Below are positions 26,317 to 36,328 of a stretch of 48,246 bases of DNA, one piece after another. The stretch lies in contig JANQSG010000001.1 in the NCBI GenBank assembly GCA_028284185.1, positions 1 to 48,246 on the forward strand, given 5' to 3'. Under the pieces are notes generated by a model that did no database searches, was not told the origin of the DNA, and was given only the letters and a program-made list of their open reading frames with translations. The stretch's first letter is position 1. Every line of letters begins with the position of its first letter. This DNA is from Kangiella sp. (lineage in GTDB: Bacteria; Pseudomonadota; Gammaproteobacteria; Enterobacterales; Kangiellaceae). The position numbers were made by a program, and so were the translations under genes.

Positions 26317-28296
26317 ATGCGTTCAACTCGTAACATTTTGCTAAACATATTCGGTTTACTTTTATTAAGCTATACATTAAATACTTCTGCCAAGATTCAA
26401 CAAAATCGCCCGTTAAGTAAGCAACAAAAAACTTTTCTGGCGGCCGAAAAAGCCATTAAACAAAATGACTTCAATCAATACCGAACTTTAAAGAAACAAT
26501 TATCACATTATCCATTACTTTCCTATTTAGAGTTTGAATACTTATCCAAAAACCTGACGCCAGAAAATCAAAAGGCAATTGATCGATTTTTAGGCATACA
26601 GCAAGATTCACCATTAGCTCCCAGACTCAAGGCGCGCTATATCAATGCTTTAGTCGAGCAAAAACATTATGCACTATTTAGTAAATATTATAAGGATTTA
26701 TATGACTCCAGCACAAACGCCAAGTACAAATGTTTATATTTAAAACAGCAGTTAACCAACGGCATTCCTGAGTCGCAAGTCTTACCCAAAGTTGGTTCGC
26801 TCTGGAATGTATCAAAATCTCAAGATAAAGCCTGTGATCTCTTGTTTAATCGTTGGAAACAAGCGGGCTATCTGAGCAAAGCCATCGGCGTCGAGCGTTT
26901 TAATAAAGCAGCACGCAAAGGTCCGTTAAGCATGATTAGATACTTAAAACGCTATTTACCTAAACGGGATCAATACCTGGCAAAACTCTGGATAAAAGTG
27001 CGCAAAGATCCTGGTGTGGTTAATAAAGCTCGTTTTTTTCCAGGTAAAAACCGCACACAAGAAGCTGCCATTGCTGCTTTTGCAGTTAAAAATCTTGCTT
27101 GGGGTGACCGAGATGCAGCCTATAAAGTATGGCGTAAAGTCAATCGTCATATCCTGCTCCCAAAATCCATAGCAAACGATGTGGAAAGAACCCTATTCCT
27201 GGCACTGGCTACTGAAAACAATGCCAAAGCTCTACCCTGGGCTAAGCGTTATATCAATCATTATTTGCATGATGAACTTGTTACACACTGGAAATTGGCT
27301 ACTTTTTTAAGGGCTAAAAAATGGGCGCTGGTCAAAGAACAATATGAACTTTTATCTGAGAAGTTGCAAAGCTCCAATCAATATCGCTATTGGTATGCAG
27401 AAGCTTATAGACAAACAAAAAATAAAGTTGAAGCTGAAAAAATTTTTAAAGAACTAGCATTAGAGCGCGATTATTATGGCTTTAAAGCAGCCACCAGACT
27501 TAAGCTGCCCTTACAACTTAATCATAAAACTTCACAAATATCTAAAGAGACAATAAAGCAAATCAAACAAATGGCCCACGCAGAACGGGCAAAAGAGTTA
27601 TTAGCTCTGGAACGTTATATTGACGCCAATCGTGAATGGCGAGTCTTAATTAAACGCATGGCAAACTCTGAACAGCTCCAGGCTGCCGCTAAAGTAGCTT
27701 ACGATTGGGGCTGGTACAATCAAGGGATTTTAACCATCGCTAAAGCAAAAATCTGGGATGATACTAATATTCGATTTCCTACTGCGTTTAAATATGACTA
27801 TGAAGTTATGGGAAAAAAAGTCGGTCTGCCACCAGAATGGTTAATGGGGGTGACACGACAAGAAAGCGCTTATGGCCCTTATGCAGTATCTGGTGCTGGC
27901 GCCTATGGATTGATGCAGGTGCTACCCTCCACTGCCAAAATCTACTCCAAAAAATTCGACATCGAGTATCATGGCAAACAGGATTTGTTTAACCCTGATA
28001 CCAATATTGAAGTGGGTAGCCACTATTTGAAATTACGTTATGAAGAATTAAATCAGAACCCAATTTACGCATCAGCAGCTTATAATGCTGGTAAACATCG
28101 TATTGAAAAATGGAAAGAATTTGGTCGTTTCCCGACAGAAATCTGGATCGAATCGATTCCTTATACTGAAACCAGAGATTACATTAAAAAAGTCATGACC
28201 TATCGCGCCATTTATGCGATGAAACTAGATAAAAAAGATACAGTTTTTGATTATATTTTAACGACCTATACTGGAGTTAACCCAGTAAAAATCTAA
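26317..28296 (+). CDS. slt: soluble lytic murein transglycosylase (Slt70 type)
   Basis: A periplasmic enzyme that cuts peptidoglycan between MurNAc and GlcNAc to give 1,6-anhydro ends. Residues 1-25 form a signal peptide (ending NTSA). About residues 30-450 form the long alpha-superhelical U-domain, then a linker and the catalytic SLT domain (about 490-640). The catalytic Glu is E516 in VTRQESAYGP, followed by GAYGLMQVLPSTA and the AAYNAGKHRIEKW motif. Length (659) is close to E. coli Slt70. It stands alone, facing the barrel-protein gene. Confidence 0.93.
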   Translation: MRSTRNILLNIFGLLLLSYTLNTSAKIQQNRPLSKQQKTFLAAEKAIKQNDFNQYRTLKKQLSHYPLLSYLEFEYLSKNLTPENQKAIDRFLGIQQDSPLAPRLKARYINALVEQKHYALFSKYYKDLYDSSTNAKYKCLYLKQQLTNGIPESQVLPKVGSLWNVSKSQDKACDLLFNRWKQAGYLSKAIGVERFNKAARKGPLSMIRYLKRYLPKRDQYLAKLWIKVRKDPGVVNKARFFPGKNRTQEAAIAAFAVKNLAWGDRDAAYKVWRKVNRHILLPKSIANDVERTLFLALATENNAKALPWAKRYINHYLHDELVTHWKLATFLRAKKWALVKEQYELLSEKLQSSNQYRYWYAEAYRQTKNKVEAEKIFKELALERDYYGFKAATRLKLPLQLNHKTSQISKETIKQIKQMAHAERAKELLALERYIDANREWRVLIKRMANSEQLQAAAKVAYDWGWYNQGILTIAKAKIWDDTNIRFPTAFKYDYEVMGKKVGLPPEWLMGVTRQESAYGPYAVSGAGAYGLMQVLPSTAKIYSKKFDIEYHGKQDLFNPDTNIEVGSHYLKLRYEELNQNPIYASAAYNAGKHRIEKWKEFGRFPTEIWIESIPYTETRDYIKKVMTYRAIYAMKLDKKDTVFDYILTTYTGVNPVKI

Positions 28297-28418
28297 AGCA
28301 AAATCAATTAATTATATAGCCGTGTCAAATAATGATAGTGCAAGGCGTATCATCTCAGCCAGTATATAAATACGCCAAGTGATACAACAACACAATAGCG
28401 CTATTGGAAACGACTAAA

Positions 28419-29663
28419 CTAAAAGTACTTTTCCAAAGAAACTCCAATATAATCATCATTTCTAAATGGATAGAAAATAGATTCTGTTGGCTTAGCATCA
28501 TCAAAGCCGGTGAAATAGCGTGCCTCAAGAATCAATTTCCAGCTATCACCAAGACGACGAGAAGCTTCCAGATTAATAAATTTCTGCCCTTCTTCACTAA
28601 CCGAAAATCCGAGCAAGGCTTCGGTAGATTGCTCATCATTCAGGGCCAGACGAAAACCAGTCACAATTGAGTCTTGAGCTTCAAATCCAGCGCCCAGAAA
28701 ATCACGACTATCGGTTTGGTATTCTAAAATCATACCTAAATCAATACCCGACTCTTTGATGTCATAGAAAGAATATTCAAATCCAGCCACTGCAGCCCAA
28801 TAGCGATCACTGGAAAAACCCGAACGTGAAATGGCTTCCAACTTCCAAAGCCAGGCGTCAATAGTCGCCTGTAAATCAATACTGGTTTGATCGATGGTTA
28901 CATAATAGGGTCTTAGCATTGGATTTAGCGGATTGGCAGTATCCAAAACAAATAATGGCTCGCGACTGGTACCTGAAAAGTGTGCAACCCCAAGCTCCCA
29001 GTCACCTAAAGTCTGTGACCAGCGAATAGCGCCATCCAGATTATTTTCCTGCTCAGAGCTAGCATATAAAGGATTATCTGTATCGATTGGCAACGGGAAT
29101 CTTAAGCGGCCATCCATTCCAGCAAAGGTACGCTCGCGGAAGTATGGCAAAATAAAAAGCTCCAGTAAGCCCCAATCTTGCTCAGTTGAGAAACTCAACA
29201 TAGGTTGACCTAGCTTATCTTCACCGTCAATGTTTTCCACAAAATCAGTTTGATTAATCACATCAACCAAGTGCAGCGATTCGGCTACCCCCCAATAGAC
29301 TTTGCCGATCCCAGCCTTAACCTCCCAAACATCACCAACATAGGTCAAGAGCAACTCACGAATGTCTCCATGAGTACGCTCACTATCCTCGCTATCCCAG
29401 CGGTAGAAAGGTTTAAAAGTAATACTCCAATCACTATTTTCCCATTCATGATAAAACTCAGGCTCAATTGCCAGTGAAAAATTTTCATTTGACTGCCCAA
29501 AGTCAGCATCTTGGGTGAAAACTCGCGCTTCTGTCTGGATCTGACCAGTCCATTCAGCCGCGTTAGCCGTAAAGCCAGTAGAAACAATCACAATTGCAGC
29601 CAATATCAATTTGATTTTATTAAATAAAGTCACTTTACATACCAAATGGTTTGTTAATGCCAC
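28419..29663 (-). CDS. outer-membrane beta-barrel protein, function unknown
   Basis: An exported protein of up to 414 residues. A signal peptide (core LILAAIVIVSTGFTANA) is followed by alternating amphipathic strands rich in aromatic residues, and the chain ends in Tyr-Phe, the terminal-aromatic signal read by the Bam complex. The segment KAGIGKVYWGVAESLHLVDV resembles the WG-containing motif of DUF1302-like or alginate-export-like barrels, but I cannot assign a substrate. The start is uncertain: a GTG at 29663, or a GTG at 29633 that puts the signal peptide right at the N-terminus. It is monocistronic, convergent with slt. Confidence 0.65.
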   Translation of the reverse strand: MALTNHLVCKVTLFNKIKLILAAIVIVSTGFTANAAEWTGQIQTEARVFTQDADFGQSNENFSLAIEPEFYHEWENSDWSITFKPFYRWDSEDSERTHGDIRELLLTYVGDVWEVKAGIGKVYWGVAESLHLVDVINQTDFVENIDGEDKLGQPMLSFSTEQDWGLLELFILPYFRERTFAGMDGRLRFPLPIDTDNPLYASSEQENNLDGAIRWSQTLGDWELGVAHFSGTSREPLFVLDTANPLNPMLRPYYVTIDQTSIDLQATIDAWLWKLEAISRSGFSSDRYWAAVAGFEYSFYDIKESGIDLGMILEYQTDSRDFLGAGFEAQDSIVTGFRLALNDEQSTEALLGFSVSEEGQKFINLEASRRLGDSWKLILEARYFTGFDDAKPTESIFYPFRNDDYIGVSLEKYF

Positions 29664-29842
29664 TATTCTAAAAAAATAACCAGTAAAAAGCCAGTTAATA
29701 ACAATAAAAAGCCATAAACAAAATGCAATTCAGATAGAGTTCACAAGTTTTAAATTTCAAGAAGTCTTTTCAAAGAAAATAGTGCATTTTTTACCCAGTG
29801 TGCTACATTGAATTTGAGTCTTGAAAAAGACGGTTTTTATCT

Positions 29843-30139
29843 ATGGTTAGTTCATTGATTCCACAAAGAGGTCATTGGTATAAACGACCTGACCTTAACG
29901 ATCTGTTCGAAGTTGTCGCCATTGACGATGACGAAGGCACTATTGAAATTCAATATTTTAATGGCGAAATTGAAGAACTCGATAAGTCCAGCTGGAAACA
30001 GTTACAAATAGCAACAGCAGCTCCCCCAGAAGACTGGTCTGGCGCATTGGAAGTTGAATCCTATGCCATCAATGATAGAGTAACCGATTCACCTGCAAGC
30101 CTTGATGATGCGCTTAATATTCTGGATATCTCGGAATAA
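29843..30139 (+). CDS. small conserved protein (DUF6763 type)
   Basis: A 98-residue acidic cytoplasmic protein. The N-terminal half (PQRGHWYKRPDLNDLFEVVAI, then DEGTIEIQYFNGEIEELD) looks like a small beta-barrel similar to gammaproteobacterial DUF6763 proteins; the tail (EDWSGALEVES..) is also family-like. Function is unknown. It sits 67 bases upstream of ung on the same strand; whether they are co-transcribed is open. Confidence 0.6.
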   Translation: MVSSLIPQRGHWYKRPDLNDLFEVVAIDDDEGTIEIQYFNGEIEELDKSSWKQLQIATAAPPEDWSGALEVESYAINDRVTDSPASLDDALNILDISE

Positions 30140-30206
30140 TAAAAGTTTCGTTTTTATTATTAAACCTTTATAGTTTGTTTATTAATTATTTTTCACTATC
30201 AATTAA

Positions 30207-30878
30207 ATGACAAACAAAACTCCTGCAAATTGGCAACAGGCTCTGGATGGCTTAAAACAACAAGCTTTTTATCAGGACATTATGGCTTTTGTGGCCAAAC
30301 AAAGAAACTCAGGCAAGATCATTTATCCACCAAAATCTCAGGTATTTCAAGCACTAAAATCAACACCTTTTGCTCAGGTTAAAGTCGTTATTTTAGGGCA
30401 AGATCCCTATCATGGCCCGAACCAAGCTAATGGCCTTTGTTTTTCTGTCAATCATGACATTCCTCTTCCACCATCACTGGTAAATATTTACAAAGAAATC
30501 GAGCAGGATCTAAACTGTACAATGCCAAATCATGGTGATCTTACGACTTGGGCAGAGCAAGGCGTTTTACTACTAAACTCGGTACTTACCGTAGAAAAAG
30601 CCCAGGCCGGCTCTCATGCCAATCGAGGTTGGGAACAAGTTACTGACACTATTATAAAATCTCTAAACTATTCAACAAAACGTATTGTCTTTATGTTGTG
30701 GGGAGCCTACGCACAAAAAAAAGCAGGACTAATTGGCAAGCATCATTTTATTTTAAAAGCTCCCCATCCTTCACCGCTTTCTGCTCATCGAGGATTTTTT
30801 GGTTGTCGCCACTTCTCAAAGTGCAATCAAATACTTGTGGAAAATAACGAAACTCCTGTACTATGGGGCTTCGAATAA
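30207..30878 (+). CDS. ung: uracil-DNA glycosylase
   Basis: Removes uracil from DNA to start base-excision repair. A 223-residue family-1 enzyme: the water-activating motif GQDPYHGPNQANGLCFSV is intact (catalytic Asp), LLLNSVLTVE is present, and the DNA-minor-groove loop HPSPLSAHRGFFGC carries the catalytic His. Length is normal. It lies upstream of the binding-protein gene by 73 bases, with no terminator seen between. Confidence 0.97.
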   Translation: MTNKTPANWQQALDGLKQQAFYQDIMAFVAKQRNSGKIIYPPKSQVFQALKSTPFAQVKVVILGQDPYHGPNQANGLCFSVNHDIPLPPSLVNIYKEIEQDLNCTMPNHGDLTTWAEQGVLLLNSVLTVEKAQAGSHANRGWEQVTDTIIKSLNYSTKRIVFMLWGAYAQKKAGLIGKHHFILKAPHPSPLSAHRGFFGCRHFSKCNQILVENNETPVLWGFE

Positions 30879-30951
30879 AAACCTGAGCTTGCGACTGACT
30901 ATTTAGGGGTTAGGGGTAGCAATAAAACCACGGAAGGTTAAGAAATAAAAT

Positions 30952-31914
30952 ATGAAATTAAAATTTGGATTAGGGCTTATAGGATTGCTCCTGATGTGCT
31001 GTATATCAAGCACAGGCATTGCTTTGCAACAAGAAAAACCTCGAATATTAATCCTCGCTCAAGAATTTAAAGGCTACACCTCCAGTATCGCAAAATCCAT
31101 TGAAACATCCACTCTGAAAGACAATTACCTTATTAGTAGCATTCGCTTGGAAAACTGGCAGCAACAGATGCCGACTACCTTATATATTGCATTAGGTATT
31201 GAAGCTCTAGAATTTTTGCAACAACAAAAGCTCAAGGCGCCCGTTTTAGGAGCTCTGGTAACCTCAAATCAATGGTTTAACTATCAACAAAAAAAAGCTC
31301 AAAAAGTCAAAGACTTAGCACAATTTAGCGCTATCTTTTACGATCCGGATTTAAGTAAGCAATTAATTTTAACTAAAGAAATACTATTCCCATCAGCCTC
31401 TATAGGCTTACTGCATAGCTCTGATTACTGGATAGATAAGAATACGCTGAAAAAGATCGCAACTCAGCTTGAATTAAAAATAAATTTCTCCAGTAATAAT
31501 AAATCCAAAAACTTTTATAAAAACTATACCGAATTAGTGAATAATAATGATGCCCTTATCCTTTTACCAGATAAGGCAGTCTATAATCACAATACACTAC
31601 CTAAAGCACTGTTAACCAGTTACCGACAAAATAAATATGTCATAGGCTACTCTAAAGGAACCGTAAAATCAGGAGCTCTAGCCACCAGCTACACAAGTTC
31701 AAAACAATATACCCAAGATATTATTGAGTCCAGTATCAAATTAATTACTCAGAAAAATTCAGGTCCCATTAGAAGACATAGCCAGTACTTTTCTATTATG
31801 ATCAATACTCAAGTCGCAAAGTCTATGGGGATTTTGCTACCATCTGAAAGTAGCTTACTGGAAAAAGTACAGGCTACATGGCTACAACTGAAAAAGAGTC
31901 AAGTGAATTTATAA
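30952..31914 (+). CDS. periplasmic binding protein of the ABC_sub_bind (PF04392) type
   Basis: A 320-residue exported protein with an N-terminal signal (residues 1-24, LGLIGLLLMCCISSTGIA). Two alternating alpha/beta lobes follow, with family-like landmarks: LYIALGIEALEFL, SAIFYDPDLSKQLILTKEILFPSASIGLL and VKSGALATSYTSSKQY. No ABC permease or ATPase gene is adjacent; instead the next gene encodes a two-helix membrane sensor that begins right at its stop codon. It probably delivers a ligand state to that sensor rather than serving import. The ligand is unknown. Confidence 0.65.
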   Translation: MKLKFGLGLIGLLLMCCISSTGIALQQEKPRILILAQEFKGYTSSIAKSIETSTLKDNYLISSIRLENWQQQMPTTLYIALGIEALEFLQQQKLKAPVLGALVTSNQWFNYQQKKAQKVKDLAQFSAIFYDPDLSKQLILTKEILFPSASIGLLHSSDYWIDKNTLKKIATQLELKINFSSNNKSKNFYKNYTELVNNNDALILLPDKAVYNHNTLPKALLTSYRQNKYVIGYSKGTVKSGALATSYTSSKQYTQDIIESSIKLITQKNSGPIRRHSQYFSIMINTQVAKSMGILLPSESSLLEKVQATWLQLKKSQVNL

Positions 31915-31916
31915 AT

Positions 31917-33662
31917 ATGTGGTTAAAACATTCAAAATTTTCTACCCAATCCTTAAGTTTATTCACAATATTCTCCCTAATTATTATTCTTTTATTTAAT
32001 TGGTATATCATTCAAAACGACAGACAGCTTTATAAAGCCAGCCAGGATAGTCAGGCCAAAACACTACTTGAAGCATTAGCAGTAAAAATAGAGCTTCCTT
32101 TAATCATTGCTGATACTGAATCCATTAACCAAATTCTCACAAACTTTTCAGGAATAGATAGTATTTACAGTATAGACATACTGGATAACAATGATGACAT
32201 TGTCGCAAACCGCCAATTTTTAAATACTTCACTAACAGCACAACAAGAAATCAGTCCGTATTTATACAATAAAACCATTACAAACACTTCTGCCAACTCT
32301 GAATTTGAAGATATTTTTGGGGAAGAAGCCGTAACTATTGAGCCACAAAAGATAGGTTATATAAAAATATTGATGCAGCCTTATGATATTGCAAATACTT
32401 ACAAAAATAATAAACAAAATTTAATTGCGAATTTAATACTGGTGGTAATTTTAATCCTGTTAGGTCTTACGGTTTATTCTCGCGCCAAGCGTAAAGAAGC
32501 AAGTTTAAACTTTATAACCTCTATGCTTGATAAGTCAATATTACAACACAAGCAACCGATGGAATCGCAAGAACTTGAAGAGCTACATACAGCTTCAATC
32601 AAAGTTATCAATAATTTATTAAAGCAAAATTCTCAGCTGGCAAATTTGCAGCAAGAAATACGTTATGCCCGAGAGGATAGCCAAACAGAACTCAACCAGT
32701 TTATCCTTTTTTTACAAAAACATAAGCAAATTCATTTAGGTGAAAGCCTATCGATTTTTGCCAACGCCATTACTACAGAGCAAAGCAAAGAAAAGCAACT
32801 GATCGATATCCGAAAAGTTGTAACCATGATCCTGGCTAAATACTCTAACCTGGCTCAAGAAAATAAAGTAATAATTACAGACAATCATCTTGCAAAAATT
32901 TTAGAACATAAAGTTCATATAGATAAAGCATTATTTGAACAGTTTTTAACTTTGCTAATCAAACAATTAATATTACTTTGCAAAAAGTCAGAGATAAAAA
33001 TACATACAGATATCAATGAAGTTTACGGTAAACATCAAATTCTTAGATTATCATTTGAATCTAATTCGCCAGATTTTAGACGCTCTTTAGAACTGCAAAG
33101 TCTTTTTGATTTTAATGATAGTGGTGAAATTTCTATTACTTCCAATAATACCAACCTAATCGCCAGTAAGCATTTATTGCAAAAAGCTGGTGGCGATTAC
33201 TTCTTTCTAAGCAATGAAATTCGGTTTGAATTTCCAGTGCGTGTAGAAAAAAATACTGTTACAGCCATTAATATAAACCTAATCAATCAATTAGATATAC
33301 CACACAATATTCTTGTTTATGACTCTGACCCTATTGAACGTATGGTACTAATGGGTTATTTGCAAAAACTGGGACAAGAAGTAGATAAAGCAACCACCAA
33401 ACAAGTTGTGTTACAAAAAGTTCGACAAAATCAATTTGATATTTTATGCGTAAACTCAGAGTTCTTTTCCGAGCAGGATCCCTATTTTTTAACTAACTTC
33501 AAAGCCGAATATGAATCAGCAAAAAATAAACCTGTGATTATAGTGATCACGAGCCATCAGCATATTGTCCATAATGAAAACTTTAAAGCCTTTAATGCTC
33601 AATATTTAAGTAAACCAATAGAACCAAACCAATTAGCTGAAATTCTTTCAGAGCATTTTTAA
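31917..33662 (+). CDS. BarA-like membrane sensor with degenerate kinase and receiver domains
   Basis: About 581 residues from ATG 31917 (an ATG at 31878 overlapping the previous gene is possible). Two membrane helices flank a periplasmic domain of about 135 residues whose start (LLEALAVKIELPLIIADTESINQIL) resembles the sCache domain of BarA. The cytoplasmic part has a coiled helical region where the H-box should be, but no HExR/NP motif; the ATPase region lacks clear N, G1 and G2 boxes. The C-terminal ~115 residues fold like a receiver (VYDSDPIER, final YLSKPI), yet the phosphoacceptor Asp position reads CVNSE. It is likely a pseudo-hybrid sensor working by contact. Its stop overlaps the hutF stop tail to tail. 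Confidence 0.65.
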   Translation: MWLKHSKFSTQSLSLFTIFSLIIILLFNWYIIQNDRQLYKASQDSQAKTLLEALAVKIELPLIIADTESINQILTNFSGIDSIYSIDILDNNDDIVANRQFLNTSLTAQQEISPYLYNKTITNTSANSEFEDIFGEEAVTIEPQKIGYIKILMQPYDIANTYKNNKQNLIANLILVVILILLGLTVYSRAKRKEASLNFITSMLDKSILQHKQPMESQELEELHTASIKVINNLLKQNSQLANLQQEIRYAREDSQTELNQFILFLQKHKQIHLGESLSIFANAITTEQSKEKQLIDIRKVVTMILAKYSNLAQENKVIITDNHLAKILEHKVHIDKALFEQFLTLLIKQLILLCKKSEIKIHTDINEVYGKHQILRLSFESNSPDFRRSLELQSLFDFNDSGEISITSNNTNLIASKHLLQKAGGDYFFLSNEIRFEFPVRVEKNTVTAININLINQLDIPHNILVYDSDPIERMVLMGYLQKLGQEVDKATTKQVVLQKVRQNQFDILCVNSEFFSEQDPYFLTNFKAEYESAKNKPVIIVITSHQHIVHNENFKAFNAQYLSKPIEPNQLAEILSEHF

Positions 33663-35041
33663 TCCAATAACTTTTTTAAGGTTTTCTTATAATTATCTAT
33701 AATGATTGTTTCTTTAGCGTGATAGTTGGATTCAATCACTTTCTTACCTTTTGACCACACCGATTGAATACAAGAATCATTTTGATGATTAAAGATCAGG
33801 CCATCCAGTAATTGATTACCTTGTTTGGCAAATAAAGCTAAAGCATTATTATCAAGTTCAATAAAATCTGCTCGATAGCCTTTGGCAATTTGTCCAGCCT
33901 GGACATTTAAACTTTGTGCTCCACCCTGAGCAGCATTAGCCCAAAGCCAGTAACCATTAGAACTAGAATCTGCTTCAGTTAAAACTGTTCGAGAATGGCT
34001 TTTTAAACGATTTTGATACTCTAGCCAGCGAAGCTCTTCTGTGGCACAAACCGAAATATGACTATCGCTACCAATACCCCAACGGCCATTAGCAGCTTGA
34101 TACTTTAACATTTCAAAATAGCCATCACCCAAGTTGCCTTCGGTGGTAGTGCAAACTGAAATTATTGCTTTTGAATCAGCGGTTTGCTGAATTTCCTTAT
34201 CATTTATATGAGTGGCATGCACCAAACACCAACGCTCATTAATCTCAAAATTATTGTGCAGCCATTCCACCGGTCTTTGTCCGTAAAAATCCAGACAATC
34301 ATCAACCTCTTTGAGTTGCTCGGCAATATGAATATGGATCGGAGATTTGTAGTTAAAACTATCAAGCTGAGCAATGGCGAACTCCATATCATCTTTATTC
34401 ACAGCCCTTAAAGAGTGAGGAGCTATACCAAAATTATGCTCGGTTTCCTGAGATATATCGGCAACACGGGCAAGCAGCTTTGCATAAAAATCCTGATCAT
34501 TGATAAATCGGTTTTGTCCATGATTAGGTGCTTGCTCGCCAAATCCTGCATAACGATAAAACACAGGCAATAAAGTAACATTAATTCCTGAATCATTGGC
34601 CGCCTGTGCAATTTGCCAAGACATCTCACCTATATCATTGTAATGAACTCCACCAATATCATGATGTAAATAATGAAATTCACCTACAGAGGTGTAGCCG
34701 GCTTTGAGCATCTGCATATAAAGTGCAGTGGCTATGTTTTTAAGATCCTCTGGCATGATTTTACCGACAAAATCATACATAACCTTGCGCCAGGACCAGA
34801 AGCTATCTTTGCCCTCACCGCTTTGCTCCGCAAGCCCGGCCATTGCCCACTGAAAGGCATGGGAATGATTATTGACCATGCCAGGAATCACCGAGCCAGC
34901 AATATAGTGACCTTGAAACTGGCTATCCAACTGCGATTGAGGTTTAATTTCCTGAATAACCCCATTACAATCAATAGTCATTGAAACATCGTGAGCCCAA
35001 CCGTCATCCAGTAATATGTGCTTAGCGAATACTTGCGTCAT
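33659..35041 (-). CDS. hutF: formimidoylglutamate deiminase
   Basis: Converts N-formimino-L-glutamate to N-formyl-L-glutamate plus ammonia, the fourth step of the five-step histidine route. A 460-residue amidohydrolase-superfamily enzyme with the metal-binding NHSHAF near residues 58-63, further His in HIHIAEQ and CLVHATHIND, and the catalytic Asp in GIGSDSHISV. Length is typical of HutF. It is transcribed away from hutI, sharing a 61-base promoter gap. Its presence with hutG shows the formylglutamate pathway rather than the formamide-releasing route. Confidence 0.93.
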   Translation of the reverse strand: MTQVFAKHILLDDGWAHDVSMTIDCNGVIQEIKPQSQLDSQFQGHYIAGSVIPGMVNNHSHAFQWAMAGLAEQSGEGKDSFWSWRKVMYDFVGKIMPEDLKNIATALYMQMLKAGYTSVGEFHYLHHDIGGVHYNDIGEMSWQIAQAANDSGINVTLLPVFYRYAGFGEQAPNHGQNRFINDQDFYAKLLARVADISQETEHNFGIAPHSLRAVNKDDMEFAIAQLDSFNYKSPIHIHIAEQLKEVDDCLDFYGQRPVEWLHNNFEINERWCLVHATHINDKEIQQTADSKAIISVCTTTEGNLGDGYFEMLKYQAANGRWGIGSDSHISVCATEELRWLEYQNRLKSHSRTVLTEADSSSNGYWLWANAAQGGAQSLNVQAGQIAKGYRADFIELDNNALALFAKQGNQLLDGLIFNHQNDSCIQSVWSKGKKVIESNYHAKETIIIDNYKKTLKKLLD

Positions 35042-35102
35042 TGATATGCCTTTTAATGCCTCTTTAGTGCTTAATAGTAACTATATAGATTGAGATCATA
35101 AT

Positions 35103-36323
35103 ATGAGCCAAACAGAAACGAAACCTTTTGAGCATTTAATTTTTGATCGGTTAATTCGTCGTGCCAATATTGTAACTATGGCGAAAAAAAATGATTATGG
35201 CATTATTGAAAATGGCGCGGTAGGTATTAGTAATGGGCGAATTGTTTATGTTGGCGCTGATAAGTCCAAACTCAATGCCAAAGAAACTATTGATGCTGAT
35301 GGCCAATGGCTACTTCCGGGCTTAATCGACTGTCATACTCACCTGATTTATGGCGGTAATCGCGCTCATGAGTTTGCAATGCGCTTAAATGGTGCAACCT
35401 ATGAAGAAATAGCCAAAGCTGGCGGCGGGATTATTTCGAGTGTCAAAGCTACCCGCCAAGCCTCCGAACAAGAATTATTTGATTCTGCTACAAAGCGTTT
35501 AGAAAGCTTAATCGCAGAAGGCGTAACCACTATTGAAATCAAGTCTGGCTATGGCCTTGATTTAGATACAGAACTAAAAATGTTAAGAGTGGCAAAAAAA
35601 ATTGGCGAAACATATCCCATACGAATAGCTCCAACTTTTTTGGGTGCACATGCTCTGCCGCCCGAATATAAAGACAACAGTGATGGTTATATTGACTTAG
35701 TCTGTAATGAAATGATTCCTACTGTAGCCAAAGAGCAACTGGCTACTAGCGTCGATGTATTCTGCGAAAATATTGGTTTTAGTTACCAGCAAACGGAAAA
35801 AATCTTTAAAACCGCAAAAAAACATGGCCTGCAAATAAAACTACATGCCGAGCAATTATCTGATCAAAATGGCGCAACTTTAGTCGCACAATATGATGGG
35901 TTATCTGCCGATCATTTAGAATATCTATCACAAAACTCGATTGAACAAATGGCTAAGCATAGCACTGTCGCCACTTTACTACCGGGGGCATTCTATTTTT
36001 TAAGAGAAACCAAACTGCCACCGATTCAAGCCTTACGTGAGGCTGACGTACCAATGGCCATAGCAACCGATCATAACCCTGGAACCTCACCCTGTTTATC
36101 CATTTTATTGATAATGAATATGGCCTGTACTCTATTTAAGATGACACCATTAGAAGCTTTGCAAGGCGTTACCATTAATGCAGCAAAAGCGCTTGGCTTA
36201 AATAATGAAATTGGTTCAATAGAAATTGGTAAAAAAGCAGAGCTGGTTTTATGGAATATCGGACATCCTAACCAATTAAGTTACCAATTCGGATCAAGTC
36301 CTGAAAATACATTATTTACCTGA
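35103..36323 (+). CDS. hutI: imidazolonepropionase
   Basis: Opens the imidazolone ring of 4-imidazolone-5-propanoate to give N-formimino-L-glutamate. A 406-residue amidohydrolase with the zinc site in LIDCHTHLIYGGNRAHEF, substrate-contacting KSGYGLDLDTELKM, His in LHAEQLSD and Asp in ATDHNPGTSP. Length is normal. It is divergent from hutF and convergent with the MAPEG gene, whose stop lies only 6 bases away; no terminator was recognised between them. Confidence 0.96.
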   Translation: MSQTETKPFEHLIFDRLIRRANIVTMAKKNDYGIIENGAVGISNGRIVYVGADKSKLNAKETIDADGQWLLPGLIDCHTHLIYGGNRAHEFAMRLNGATYEEIAKAGGGIISSVKATRQASEQELFDSATKRLESLIAEGVTTIEIKSGYGLDLDTELKMLRVAKKIGETYPIRIAPTFLGAHALPPEYKDNSDGYIDLVCNEMIPTVAKEQLATSVDVFCENIGFSYQQTEKIFKTAKKHGLQIKLHAEQLSDQNGATLVAQYDGLSADHLEYLSQNSIEQMAKHSTVATLLPGAFYFLRETKLPPIQALREADVPMAIATDHNPGTSPCLSILLIMNMACTLFKMTPLEALQGVTINAAKALGLNNEIGSIEIGKKAELVLWNIGHPNQLSYQFGSSPENTLFT

Positions 36324-36328
36324 AATTT

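Noticed and set aside
28320-28395. GGCGTAT/ATACGCC and overlapping GTATCA/TGATAC inverted repeats between slt and the barrel gene
   Set aside because: Short arms, mutually exclusive pairing and no T-run; not convincing as terminator or element.
35042-35102. Possible second HutC site (CTATATAG) in the hutF-hutI gap
   Set aside because: Only about 7 of 12 positions agree with TTGTATATACAA, and the outer bases that HutC needs are wrong.
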